A stretch of 64,000 nucleotides of DNA from DAISKN01 sp963716925 (GTDB lineage: Bacteria; Acidobacteriota; Vicinamibacteria; Marinacidobacterales; SMYC01). This document shows, piece by piece, positions 35,844-44,063 of this stretch. The number at the start of each line of letters is the position of its first letter. Positions within the stretch are counted from its first letter, which is position 1. The position numbers and the translations under genes are program-made. The stretch is from the NCBI GenBank assembly GCA_963716925.1, contig CAVQUX010000010.1, forward strand, positions 1,178,001 to 1,242,000, in the 5' to 3' direction. Below the pieces are notes generated by a model. That model was not told the origin of the DNA. It was given only the letters and a program-made list of their open reading frames with translations, and made no database searches.

Positions 35844-36512
35844 TCAGAAGCGAAGGTAGCCCGGGGGAATACCGGCGGCGCGGCCCTTCGCCTGGACGTT
35901 CGTCTTGAGCTCTTCCTTGCGGGCGCGGAGTCCGGCGTTCGCCTCCTGCAGACGCTGCTGTTCCCCGACGAGCGCTGCGGACTCCTGGCCCGTCATCGGC
36001 CGCGTTGCGGCCCCGGTACCCGTCTGCGGTGCGACGGGCAGGCCGGCTCCCCCGAGCGCGGAAGCGGCCCCGATCTCGGCTTCGAGCTCCTTTAACCTCG
36101 CGTCGTTCTTCGCGATCGCTTCGTCGATCTCCTGTACCTGCCTCTGGTACTGGCGTTTCATCCGCTCGAACACCTCGAGCTTTTCCGACAGGGGGGCGTC
36201 CGGGGCAATGAACGCGGGAACGCTGGCGTCCTCTTCCGATCCGCCCTCGGGAACGCTCTCCTCCGAGCTCGAGGACGAAAGAGACGGGACGTACGGTGCC
36301 TCGGTCGCGGCGGCGCCTTCTTCGGTACCGGCCTCGGGCGGAGCTTCTCCGGAACCGGAGCTCAGATCGCTCTCGGAGATGACCTGGACCTCTTTTCCCT
36401 CCTGCTTGTTCTTCTCGCGGCGATTCTTTTCCTTTTTCGCGACGTCGGCCAGGCTCTGGCCGAGCACCAGAGTCGGAGCCAGGATGCAGAGCAAAAGAAG
36501 CGTCGTTCTCAT
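35844..36512 (-). CDS. Exported coiled-coil protein of unknown function
   Basis: 222 residues. A signal peptide (MRTTLLLLCILAPTLVLGQS) is followed by SLADVAKKEKNRREKNKQEG, a charged start seen in many uncharacterised acidobacterial exported proteins. A long acidic Ser/Glu/Pro-rich disordered stretch (residues ~45-105) leads to a coiled coil (KLEVFERMKRQYQRQVQEID and neighbours) and the ending GRAAGIPPGYLRF. GGGAG lies 7 bases before ATG. It converges on the PilO-like gene with 2 bases between stop codons. No function assigned. Confidence 0.75.
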   Translation of the reverse strand: MRTTLLLLCILAPTLVLGQSLADVAKKEKNRREKNKQEGKEVQVISESDLSSGSGEAPPEAGTEEGAAATEAPYVPSLSSSSSEESVPEGGSEEDASVPAFIAPDAPLSEKLEVFERMKRQYQRQVQEIDEAIAKNDARLKELEAEIGAASALGGAGLPVAPQTGTGAATRPMTGQESAALVGEQQRLQEANAGLRARKEELKTNVQAKGRAAGIPPGYLRF

Positions 36513-36545
36513 GGGGGATCTCCCGAATTGATTGGGGACGGGCTA

Positions 36546-36574
36546 ATTATAGATCGCCCGCTTCCCCTTCCCAA
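36546..36574 (-). promoter_or_regulatory. Promoter of the exported coiled-coil gene
   Basis: On the minus strand: -35 TTGGGA (36574-36569), a 17-base spacer and a perfect -10 TATAAT (36551-36546). Expected start near 36539, 27 bases before ATG 36512. Confidence 0.6.
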
Positions 36575-36675
36575 ACCGGCCTTCCACAGTTTGTGTGGAA
36601 AAGCTGTCTAGGAGGAACGCCGCTCCCGCGTCCAGACCATGCGAGATCCGCTTTGCACAAGGATTGGGCAAGCGC

Positions 36676-38598
36676 TCAGCAGGACACGCACTTGTTGTTG
36701 TTCTTCGCGCCCAACTTCACCAGGAGCGCAATGGTCTCGGGAAACGGCGCGACGCGCTCGATCGGTCCGTTGGCCATGTCGGCGGTGGTCTGTCCCTTCC
36801 GGCTCTTGGCCTTCACGTCGGCGCCCTTTTCGACCAGGTAGAGCACGAGATCGTTGTCTCCCCGCGAAGCCGCGTGGTGCAGTGCGGTATAGCCGTTGGC
36901 GTCGCGGATATCGACTTCGGCGCCGCACTCCTCGATCAGGAACTTCACCGCGGGCACCCAGTTCTCGGGCACGTGACGATGGGCGTTTCCGGCGAACGAC
37001 TGTCCGTATCCCACCCCCGCGGCCGCGTGGATTGGATAGATGTGGGGACCGCCCACGGGAACCTCGGGATTGCCCAGTTGGAGGACGTGCGCGACCTTCC
37101 TGAACGTCCCGGACAGGGCATCGTCGAACCCCGCGTCGTTCTCTCCCCGGCGGCGCCTCGCGGGCGGCTTGAGCGTGGGAATGCTGGGATCGGCTCCGTG
37201 GGCTTTCAAGAGGCGCATGGCGTCGACGTCCAGCGCGTACGCGGCGCGCCAGAAAGGCGTCGCGCCGGTGTAGTCGATGCCGGCCGCGCGCAGCACGCCG
37301 AAGGTGTACTCCATGTACCAGAGGTGTTTCTTGAGGCGCACGTTCGGATCGGCGCCCGCCTCGAGGAGCGCTTCCAGGAGCTCGAGGTACGTCGCTTTCT
37401 GCTGCTGGTTCTCGATGGGGTGAGCGTACGAAGCTCGAGGGGCCCAGGTTCGTTCGAGGGTCGCGAACAGCGGCGTGGTTCCTGCGCTGCTGGCCAGGTT
37501 CGGGTTCGCTCCCCGCTTCAGAAGTATCAGAGCGAGATCGAACTGCCCGTTGACCGCTGCCATCAGAAGAGGCGTCGTCCGATCCCCGGCGGACGGCTGG
37601 TTGATGTCGGCGCCGGCGTCCAGAAGCGCCAGGCTCGCGTCGACGTGGCCCTGTCTCACCGCGTGAAGGAGCGGAGTGAGCCCTCCCCAACTCTCCACGA
37701 GCTGCCCGTAGGAGGCGGGGTTCTCGTCTCGAGCCTTGGAGTCCTTGGCCTTCTTCTCCCCTTTCGGCTCGGACGGCCGCCCGGCGTCCGCCGCCGCGGT
37801 TTTGGGAGCCGCGGGCGGAGAGGCTGCTCCGCCTTCAGCGGCCTTGCCTTCGCCCTCCGGCGGGCTCCGCTGCAGGTGACGGGACGCCTCGATCGCGGCC
37901 TGGACCTGAGTCGGCGTCGGCGTCCAGTCTCCGCCGCCTTTCTCCTGCTTCTTGAACCCTTCCAGGATCTCCGCGATCCGCTTGTTGGCGGCCTCGTCGG
38001 CCTTCTCCATCTCGACGACATTCACCGCGCGAGAGGTGAGAACCGGGTCGGCTCCGGCCGCCAGCAGAGCTCGAATCGCCTCCACCTGGCCGCGGGACGC
38101 GGCGAATATCAGAGGCGTCTGCCCCCAGGAAGCTTCCTTCGCGTCTACCGCGGCGCCGGCTTTCAGAAGGGCGTCGATGGCCTCCGCGCTGCCCGCAATG
38201 GCTGCGAGATGAAGCGGGGTCACTCCCGAGTTCGTGGTCGTGGCGTTGGGATCCGCTTTGGCCCGCAGGAGCGCAGCCACGACGTCCACGTGCCCCCCTC
38301 GGGTCGCGAGATGGAGCGGCGTATAGCGTCCGATGCGCGTACCGGCGTTCACGTTCGCACCCGAATAGATCAGGACCTCGGCGAGCGCGAGGTCGCCGCG
38401 CTCTGCCGCCCAGTGAAGAGCGGTCATGCCGTCTCCCTGCGCCGTGTTGACGTCGGCACCATTTCTCAGGAGATCCTGGACCGTCACGACGTCGCCGCGT
38501 GCGGCGGCGTCCGCGACCGGCCGTTCGACACTCATCGTCCCGGTGACGGATGCGGAGAAGGCCAGAGCGGCGACGAGACCGAAGGCCATCGATCCCAT
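36676..38598 (-). CDS. Secreted ankyrin-repeat protein
   Basis: 640 residues from ATG 38598, which overlaps the DUF1552 stop (TGATG); a GTG one codon upstream is an alternative. A signal peptide (FGLVAALAFSASVTGTMS) precedes two ankyrin blocks. The first (residues ~28-205) has at least five repeats of the type GMTALHWAAERGDLALAEVL; the second (residues ~305-640) has five or more, some separated by insertions. A Lys/Ala/Pro-rich linker (residues ~240-300) lies between. The C-terminus ends NNNKCVSC. Probably a periplasmic binding scaffold for the two partner proteins encoded upstream. Confidence 0.85.
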   Translation of the reverse strand: MGSMAFGLVAALAFSASVTGTMSVERPVADAAARGDVVTVQDLLRNGADVNTAQGDGMTALHWAAERGDLALAEVLIYSGANVNAGTRIGRYTPLHLATRGGHVDVVAALLRAKADPNATTTNSGVTPLHLAAIAGSAEAIDALLKAGAAVDAKEASWGQTPLIFAASRGQVEAIRALLAAGADPVLTSRAVNVVEMEKADEAANKRIAEILEGFKKQEKGGGDWTPTPTQVQAAIEASRHLQRSPPEGEGKAAEGGAASPPAAPKTAAADAGRPSEPKGEKKAKDSKARDENPASYGQLVESWGGLTPLLHAVRQGHVDASLALLDAGADINQPSAGDRTTPLLMAAVNGQFDLALILLKRGANPNLASSAGTTPLFATLERTWAPRASYAHPIENQQQKATYLELLEALLEAGADPNVRLKKHLWYMEYTFGVLRAAGIDYTGATPFWRAAYALDVDAMRLLKAHGADPSIPTLKPPARRRRGENDAGFDDALSGTFRKVAHVLQLGNPEVPVGGPHIYPIHAAAGVGYGQSFAGNAHRHVPENWVPAVKFLIEECGAEVDIRDANGYTALHHAASRGDNDLVLYLVEKGADVKAKSRKGQTTADMANGPIERVAPFPETIALLVKLGAKNNNKCVSC

Positions 38599-39965
38599 CA
38601 CAGCGACATCTCCCCGGTGCTGTCGCCGAAGCTCTCCATGTCGTGTCCCAGCTTGTGGAGAAGCGTGAGCAACACGTTCGCCATCGGCGTTCCGTCCGGC
38701 GCCTTGACGTGAGAGCCGCCCCTCAGCCTACCGTTCGCGCCGCCGAAGACGACCAGGGGACAACGGCGGTGGTTGTGGAGGTTCGCGTCTCCCATCGGGG
38801 AGCCCCAGAGAACGATCGACTGGTCGAGAAGGCTGGACTCACCGTCCGTGGTCTCTGAAAGGCGCTTCAAGAAGTACGCGAGCTGGCTCACCCGGTACTG
38901 GCAGATCTTGTTGAACTCCAGGATCGCCTCCTCGTTGTCGCCGTGATGGGAGGAGGGATGGAAGGCGCGCTCCGATCCGCTTTCGGGGAAGGTCCGATTC
39001 GAAGCGTCCCGTCCGGTCTTGAAGGATACGACCCGGGTCATGTCGGTCTCGAACGCGAGCACCTGGAGGTCGAACATCAGCTTCATGTGCTCCGAGTAGG
39101 AATCGGGGACACCCGGAGGAGCGTCCGGCAGATCGCGCTCTTCCCCGCTGGTGTTGCGCGCCTCGACCCCCTGGATGCGGCGCTCGATCTCGCGCACGTT
39201 CTCGAGGTACTGGTCGACGCGCCTTCGATCGGCCGCCGAAAGCTCCTTGCTCATGCTGGCCGCTTCTTCGGCCACCCAGTCGAGAATGCTGCCGTGGGTC
39301 CGGCGCCGCCGCGCGCGCTCCTCGGGGGTGCCGCCGGCTCCGAAAAGCATGTCGAACGCCGTCCGCGGGCTGCGGATCATCGGCAGAGGCTCCGTCGGAG
39401 ACGCCCAGCTGATGCAGTCCGTATAGGAGCACGAATAGTTGTAATCGCAGCCGCCGCCCTTGTTGGTGCTCTCGATGGCGAGCTGCAGTGAGGGGATGGC
39501 GGTCTCGCGACCGACGCGCTGCGCGTACAGCTGATCCATGGAAGTCGCGCAATGCAGGTCCGAGCCCTTCGTCTGCTTGGGATGCGTGTGAGTCAGAAAG
39601 ACCGCGGAGGAGCGAAAATGGTCGCCCCCGACCTCGGGCGGCTCGAAGGCCTCCGCCATGCGCACGTCGGTGTTGCTGATGATGGTGAATTGCTCCCGCC
39701 AGGGCTCCAGCGACTTCAGGGGGTTCGCGGCGACGAGCTCGTAGCCGCGTCCGACGGTCGAAGGCGCGAACAGGTACTGGGTCGCGCCCCACTTGTTGCA
39801 GCCGGGAAGACCGTGCACTTCCTCGATCGCGACCAGCCGCGTTCGCTCGCTCTTCGACGCGCCGAAAGCCGGCACCATGGCATCGAGAAACGGCAGCGCG
39901 ACGCTCGCCCCCGCGGCGCGCAGGAACGTCCGGCGGGGGAGTCTCTTTCCTGTGACGAAATGCAT
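38598..39965 (-). CDS. DUF1552 protein with Tat signal
   Basis: 455 residues. ATG 39965 is chosen because GGAGG lies 4 bases upstream (minus strand) and because translation from it gives a twin-arginine signal (RRTFLRAAGASVALPFL, residues 11-27). Conserved DUF1552 features follow: GGDHFRSSAVFLTHTHP, a Cys-rich stretch GCDYNYSCSYTDCISW, FHPSSHHGD, and the C-terminal GSPMGDANLHNHRRCPLVVFGG, rich in His and Asp as in metal enzymes. The family is found with PSD1 proteins in Planctomycetes and Acidobacteria; no activity is established. Middle gene of a three-gene unit. Confidence 0.85.
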   Translation of the reverse strand: MHFVTGKRLPRRTFLRAAGASVALPFLDAMVPAFGASKSERTRLVAIEEVHGLPGCNKWGATQYLFAPSTVGRGYELVAANPLKSLEPWREQFTIISNTDVRMAEAFEPPEVGGDHFRSSAVFLTHTHPKQTKGSDLHCATSMDQLYAQRVGRETAIPSLQLAIESTNKGGGCDYNYSCSYTDCISWASPTEPLPMIRSPRTAFDMLFGAGGTPEERARRRRTHGSILDWVAEEAASMSKELSAADRRRVDQYLENVREIERRIQGVEARNTSGEERDLPDAPPGVPDSYSEHMKLMFDLQVLAFETDMTRVVSFKTGRDASNRTFPESGSERAFHPSSHHGDNEEAILEFNKICQYRVSQLAYFLKRLSETTDGESSLLDQSIVLWGSPMGDANLHNHRRCPLVVFGGANGRLRGGSHVKAPDGTPMANVLLTLLHKLGHDMESFGDSTGEMSL

Positions 39966-39980
39966 TCTGCCTCCAATATT

Positions 39981-40169
39981 AATGCTCGCCGCGCTCTTCG
40001 CGCGGCTCGCTCCCCGCGCTCCTCGCGCGGGGAGGACGGGCCCTCCGGGCCCGTTGCTGCTCCACACTGTCCGTCCGCTCGCTCCCCGCGCTCCTCGCGC
40101 GGGGAGGACGGGCCCTGCCCGTTGCTGCTCCACACTGTCCGTCCGCTCGCTCCGCGCGCTCCTCTGGCG
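39981..40169 (-). repeat. GC-rich hairpin element upstream of DUF1552 (copy 2, tandem)
   Basis: The core CCGCGCGAAGAGCGCGG (read on the minus strand, 40005-39989) lies 23 bases before the DUF1552 start. Behind it are two near-identical tandem units, 40005-40076 (72 bases) and 40077-40144 (68 bases, 4 bases deleted in the GGGCCC hairpin), and a partial third to 40169. Each unit contains a CTCCCCGCG/CGCGGGGAG stem. The 25 bases 39981-40005 recur exactly at 45450-45474. The rest of the spacer to the PSD1 gene (40170-40228) shows no gene. Confidence 0.85.
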
Positions 40170-40228
40170 CCGACCCCGCCGCGGCCTTGGCTGACGGCTC
40201 CGCGCAGGGAAGATGGGGCGCTTCGGCC

Positions 40229-42601
40229 CTAGTGTTGTCCGCTCATTGGTCTGTCCGTTTCGTCCGTCTCGATCGCCTTCTGCTTCATCCGGAACTCATC
40301 GCTCAGAACCACACCCAGGAGGAAGGACGACATGCGGTAGCCGTTCTGCTCCGCGTTCGCCGCGATCGCCCGTATCGTGGGCTGATCACGGTACGAAATC
40401 GTCCGCCCGAGCGCGAAGGACATCAGGTTCTCCGTGAACTGCCGCACGAGAGGCTCGGGCCGCTTGAGGAGGACCTGGACGAGGTCTCCGGGGCTCTCTA
40501 TGGGGGTGCCGTCGTAGAACGTGCTTCGGGTGTCGAGAGGGATGCCGTACTCACGAATGCGCCATTTCCCCGTCACGTCGAAGTTGTCGAGAGCGAGCCC
40601 GATGGGATCGATGAAGCTATGGCAGGAGTTGCAGGTGGGGTTCTCGCGGTGCTTCTCGAGCCGCTCCCGGGTGGTAAGCGGTTTGCCGCCGCGGGAGCCT
40701 TCGGTTTTCTCCAGATCGGGCACGTCGGGAGGAGGCGGAGGCGGCGGCGACCCCAGGAGGACTTCCATGACCCACTTGCCGCGCAGGACCGGCGACGTGC
40801 GGTTTCCCAGAGACGTCTGGACGAGAACGCTGCCGTGGCCGAGGATTCCCTTGCGCTCGTTCGCCGGATAGCTCACCCGCCGAAACGCCTCTCCGACTAC
40901 CCCCGAAATCCCGTAGTGCTGGGCCAATCGCTCGTTCATGTAGCTGTAGTCGGCGCTGTAGAGCTCGAGAAGGCTTCGGTCCTGCCGCACCAGCTGGTCG
41001 AAGAAGACTTCGGTCTCGCGCCGCATCGCCTCCATGAGCTGGCGGTTGTAGTTGGGAAACCAGAAGGCGTCCGGGCTCACTTTCTCGAGATCCTGCAGCC
41101 GCAGCCACTGTGCCGCGAACCGGGTGGCCAGGGCTTCCGAGCGCGGGTCCGCGAGCATCCGCGCCGTCTGTCCCCTCAAGACCGGCTCCTGCGACAGCTC
41201 TCCGGAGCGCGCCAGGCGGAGAAGCTCGTCGTCGGGATTGGTGCCCCAGAGGAAGAAAGACAGCCGCGAGGCGAGATCGATATCCGCGATCCGGTAGACC
41301 CCGCCCGGCGCCACTTCGGCCGGCTCTCGCTCCATTCGATAGAGGAAGTGCGGACTGACTAGAATCGCTTCGAGGGCGGTTCGAACGCCGACCTCGAACC
41401 CTCCCTCTTCGGCGCCGAGGGTGTAGAAGTTCATGAGATCGGAGACGTCGTGTTCTTCGACGTCCCGTCCGTAGGCCTTCGCCGCGAGCTCTGTCACGAT
41501 ACGCTCGGCGCAGGGCTTTTCCTCCTCCGGCGACGTCGGGCGGCAGGAGAACACGCGCTTTCGGGAAGGGGATTCGGAGACGCCCACCGCTTCGTAAGGT
41601 CCCTCGAGGGTCAGGCTCGTGAGGTGAGGCGGCGCGGTCGTCCCGTAGCTGGTCTCGGTTCCCGTCAGCGACCAATCGTTCGGCCGGATCAGGTCCTCGT
41701 AGGGTCCGTCCATCTGCCGGATGAAAGCAGCGGTCACGCGATGTTCGCCGGCGTGGATGAAGATCGGATCGGTGGCGACGGGGAAGTCCTTGCGGCCCTG
41801 GAAGTCGATGTCCCCTCCGTAGCGCAGGAGAGCCACCTGCTCGCCGTCGATCGACAGGTCGACGTCGTGGAACCGCTCCCCCCAGCCCGAGATGAACCCC
41901 ATCGAGAACTTGTATTTCCCATCCGCCGGGAAGTGGTGAAGAACGCTGATGCCCCCGCGGGTGCCGAACGGGGCGCCTTCGACGGTGTCCCACTCGTGCT
42001 GGGAGACCGACGGAGGGTTGGTGTAGGTCGTCGCCATCACGGGGGCGTCGCCCTGTCCCAGAGCTTCTCTGGCGATCTCGCTCGCCGCGGTCAGATAGGC
42101 GGTCATCAGGGTGGGAGACATGGTTTGCACGTCGGCGATGTTGTCGAAGCTGCCGCTCAGCGGATCCTCGGGCAGCCATTCCCCTGGATCGATGGTGAGA
42201 CCCAGGAGATCCCGCACCAACCGAGCGTATTCCGCGCGATTCAATCGCTGGGAGGGACGGCTTCCCGAGTACCGCGATCCCTCCGCGTAGGCGTCGATGG
42301 CGCGCTCGAGCGATTCCACGAAGGCCACCTGGTCGGCGTCTTCGGGCCTCGGCATTCCCGTGGGAGGCATCATGCCCGCGCGCAGCTTGCGGATCATCTT
42401 CTCCGCGAGCTCCGCGCTCCGTTCGGGATGCTCGGCGTCGAACGCCTCGAGACTCATCCCTCCGAGCCGGGTCTCGTCGTTGTGACAGGTGACGCAGTAC
42501 TCCTCGACGATCTCGCTCGGTGCGCCCACGGCCGGTTCCCCGGCTTGCGAGCTCGCAGCGACAAGGAGAGCGGTCAGGATCGGTGGAATGAATTTACCCA
42601 C
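40229..42601 (-). CDS. PSD1-type cytochrome-like protein (DUF1587/1592/1588/1585)
   Basis: 790 residues. GTG start with GGAG 8 bases upstream. A signal peptide (FIPPILTALLVAASSQAG) is followed by one haem c site, C36-V-T-C39-H40. Then come the planctomycete-cytochrome domains in order: DUF1587 (RLNRAEYARLVRDLLGL near residue 120), DUF1592 (NRQLMEAMRRETEVFFDQL), DUF1588 (GHGSVLVQTSLGNRTSPVLRG) and DUF1585 (LVQVLLKRPEPLVRQFTENL, then FALGR). A carbohydrate-binding-like insert lies in the middle (YKFSMGFISGWGERFHDVDL). Probably a periplasmic redox enzyme; the substrate is unknown. First gene of the unit with DUF1552 and ankyrin genes. Confidence 0.88.
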   Translation of the reverse strand: MGKFIPPILTALLVAASSQAGEPAVGAPSEIVEEYCVTCHNDETRLGGMSLEAFDAEHPERSAELAEKMIRKLRAGMMPPTGMPRPEDADQVAFVESLERAIDAYAEGSRYSGSRPSQRLNRAEYARLVRDLLGLTIDPGEWLPEDPLSGSFDNIADVQTMSPTLMTAYLTAASEIAREALGQGDAPVMATTYTNPPSVSQHEWDTVEGAPFGTRGGISVLHHFPADGKYKFSMGFISGWGERFHDVDLSIDGEQVALLRYGGDIDFQGRKDFPVATDPIFIHAGEHRVTAAFIRQMDGPYEDLIRPNDWSLTGTETSYGTTAPPHLTSLTLEGPYEAVGVSESPSRKRVFSCRPTSPEEEKPCAERIVTELAAKAYGRDVEEHDVSDLMNFYTLGAEEGGFEVGVRTALEAILVSPHFLYRMEREPAEVAPGGVYRIADIDLASRLSFFLWGTNPDDELLRLARSGELSQEPVLRGQTARMLADPRSEALATRFAAQWLRLQDLEKVSPDAFWFPNYNRQLMEAMRRETEVFFDQLVRQDRSLLELYSADYSYMNERLAQHYGISGVVGEAFRRVSYPANERKGILGHGSVLVQTSLGNRTSPVLRGKWVMEVLLGSPPPPPPPDVPDLEKTEGSRGGKPLTTRERLEKHRENPTCNSCHSFIDPIGLALDNFDVTGKWRIREYGIPLDTRSTFYDGTPIESPGDLVQVLLKRPEPLVRQFTENLMSFALGRTISYRDQPTIRAIAANAEQNGYRMSSFLLGVVLSDEFRMKQKAIETDETDRPMSGQH

Positions 42602-42623
42602 GAACGATGCTCCAGGCTCTTAC

Positions 42624-42652
42624 AATATATTAAGGACCGCGGCGGTTCTCAA
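42624..42652 (-). promoter_or_regulatory. Promoter of the PSD1-DUF1552-ankyrin unit
   Basis: On the minus strand: -35 TTGAGA (42652-42647, 5 of 6), a 17-base spacer and -10 TATATT (42629-42624, 5 of 6). Expected start near 42617, 16 bases before the GTG. The best minus-strand promoter of the window. Confidence 0.7.
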
Positions 42653-42759
42653 GCGCGTTTGGCGGCGTTCAAAGCGCGCCCCTGCAATGATTTGACCCTT
42701 GCCCCTCGCGACCCCCGGACATATTATCGCTCGGACGACCGAACAGGAGCGCGAAGACA

Positions 42760-44061
42760 ATGGCGGTGTTTTCTTCTCGAATCGAGGCCATGGGAACGGA
42801 GAACGCGTTCCGAATTTCCGAGGACGTGGCCCGGGCCCAGGCGCGGGGAGTCCAGGTGATCCGGTTCACCATCGGAGAGCCGGATTTCGACAGCGCGCCC
42901 CACATCAATCAGGCGGGTATCGACAGCATTCTGAAGGGGAACACCCACTATACCGATCCCGCCGGAGTCCGGGCGCTGCGCGAGGCGACGGCGGCCCACG
43001 TGAAGAAAACGCGTGGAATCGACGTCGATCCCGACGAAGTCATCATTCTTCCCGGCGCGAAGCCCGCGATCGGCTACAGCCTGATGAGCTACGTGGACCC
43101 GGGGGACGAGGTCATCTATCCCAGTCCCGGGTTTCCGATCTACGAATCCTGGGTGACCTACCTCGGGGGAGCTCCCGTTCCGCTGGTCCTGCGCGAGGAG
43201 AACGGCTTCGCGTTCACGCCCGATGAGCTCGAGAAGCTCGTCACGCCCAAGACCAAGGTCCTGATGCTGTGCTCGCCCTCGAACCCGACCGGAGGCGTGC
43301 TCTCCCAGGAGCTCCTCGAGGGGGTCGCCGAGATCGTTCGCCGGAAAGCTCACCCCGACTGCCGCGTCTACTCCGATGAGATCTACGAGCACATCACGTT
43401 CGACGGCTTCCGCCACTTCTCGATCGCGTCGGTTCCGGGAATGCGCGAGCGCACGATCATCGCGAGCGGCCACTCGAAGGGGTTCGCCATGACCGGCTGG
43501 CGGCTCGGCTGGTCGGTTCTCCCCAACAAGCGGGAAGCGGCGATGTTCAAGCAGCTCAACATCAATTTCGTGAGCTGCGTTCCTCCCTTCATTCAAGAGG
43601 CGGCGAGGGAAGCTTTCGAGAGCCCCAAGACCGCCGAGGTCGTCGCCCACATGGTCGCGGAGTTCAAGAGAAGGCGGGATTATCTCGTTCCCGCGTTGAA
43701 CGGGATCGAGGGCGTTCGCTGCGCGACTCCGCTCGGCGCGTTCTACGTCTTTCCCAACGTCGACGGGGTCTGTGGCAATCTTGGGATCCACGATTTCTAC
43801 GAGCGCCTTTCCCCCGAGCGGAAGCGAAAGACGAGCCCGGCGACGCTCTTCATGCGTTTTCTTCTCTACTACCATGGGGTTGCGACCGTGGACCGCCGGA
43901 GCTTCGGCGTCTTGAAGAGCGAGGGGCAGCATTTCGTGCGGATTTCCTACGCGACGGACATGCGCTCCATCGAGGAAGGCGTCGCCCGCATCCGCAGAGG
44001 ATCGCGCGATTCCGACGGGTTCCGCAGATTCACGGAAGACGCCGAAGCGCTGGGAGTCTGA
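42760..44061 (+). CDS. Class I/II pyridoxal-phosphate aminotransferase
   Basis: 433 residues, fold-type I aminotransferase of the aspartate-aminotransferase group. Visible sites: IRFTIGEPDFDS near residue 34, Asn175 in SPSNPTGG, Asp206-Glu-Ile-Tyr209, the PLP lysine K240 in ASGHSKGFAMTGWRLGW, and the C-terminal FVRISYATDMRSIEEG with the substrate carboxylate arginine. Likely transfers amino groups between a small amino acid and 2-oxoglutarate; the exact substrate cannot be read. The next gene follows after 2 bases, so the two probably share a pathway. Confidence 0.88.
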   Translation: MAVFSSRIEAMGTENAFRISEDVARAQARGVQVIRFTIGEPDFDSAPHINQAGIDSILKGNTHYTDPAGVRALREATAAHVKKTRGIDVDPDEVIILPGAKPAIGYSLMSYVDPGDEVIYPSPGFPIYESWVTYLGGAPVPLVLREENGFAFTPDELEKLVTPKTKVLMLCSPSNPTGGVLSQELLEGVAEIVRRKAHPDCRVYSDEIYEHITFDGFRHFSIASVPGMRERTIIASGHSKGFAMTGWRLGWSVLPNKREAAMFKQLNINFVSCVPPFIQEAAREAFESPKTAEVVAHMVAEFKRRRDYLVPALNGIEGVRCATPLGAFYVFPNVDGVCGNLGIHDFYERLSPERKRKTSPATLFMRFLLYYHGVATVDRRSFGVLKSEGQHFVRISYATDMRSIEEGVARIRRGSRDSDGFRRFTEDAEALGV

Positions 44062-44063
44062 CG

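Noticed and set aside
39966..40133. An N-terminal extension of the DUF1552 protein into the upstream spacer
   Set aside because: The extension is a translation of the GC hairpin repeat. The Tat signal and ribosome site place the start at 39965.
39981..40169. CRISPR-like array at the tandem GC units
   Set aside because: There are only two and a half contiguous units with no spacers and no cas genes in the window.
42692..42740. TTGACC followed by TATTAT as the promoter of the class I aminotransferase
   Set aside because: The spacing is 24 bases, too long for a sigma70-type promoter.
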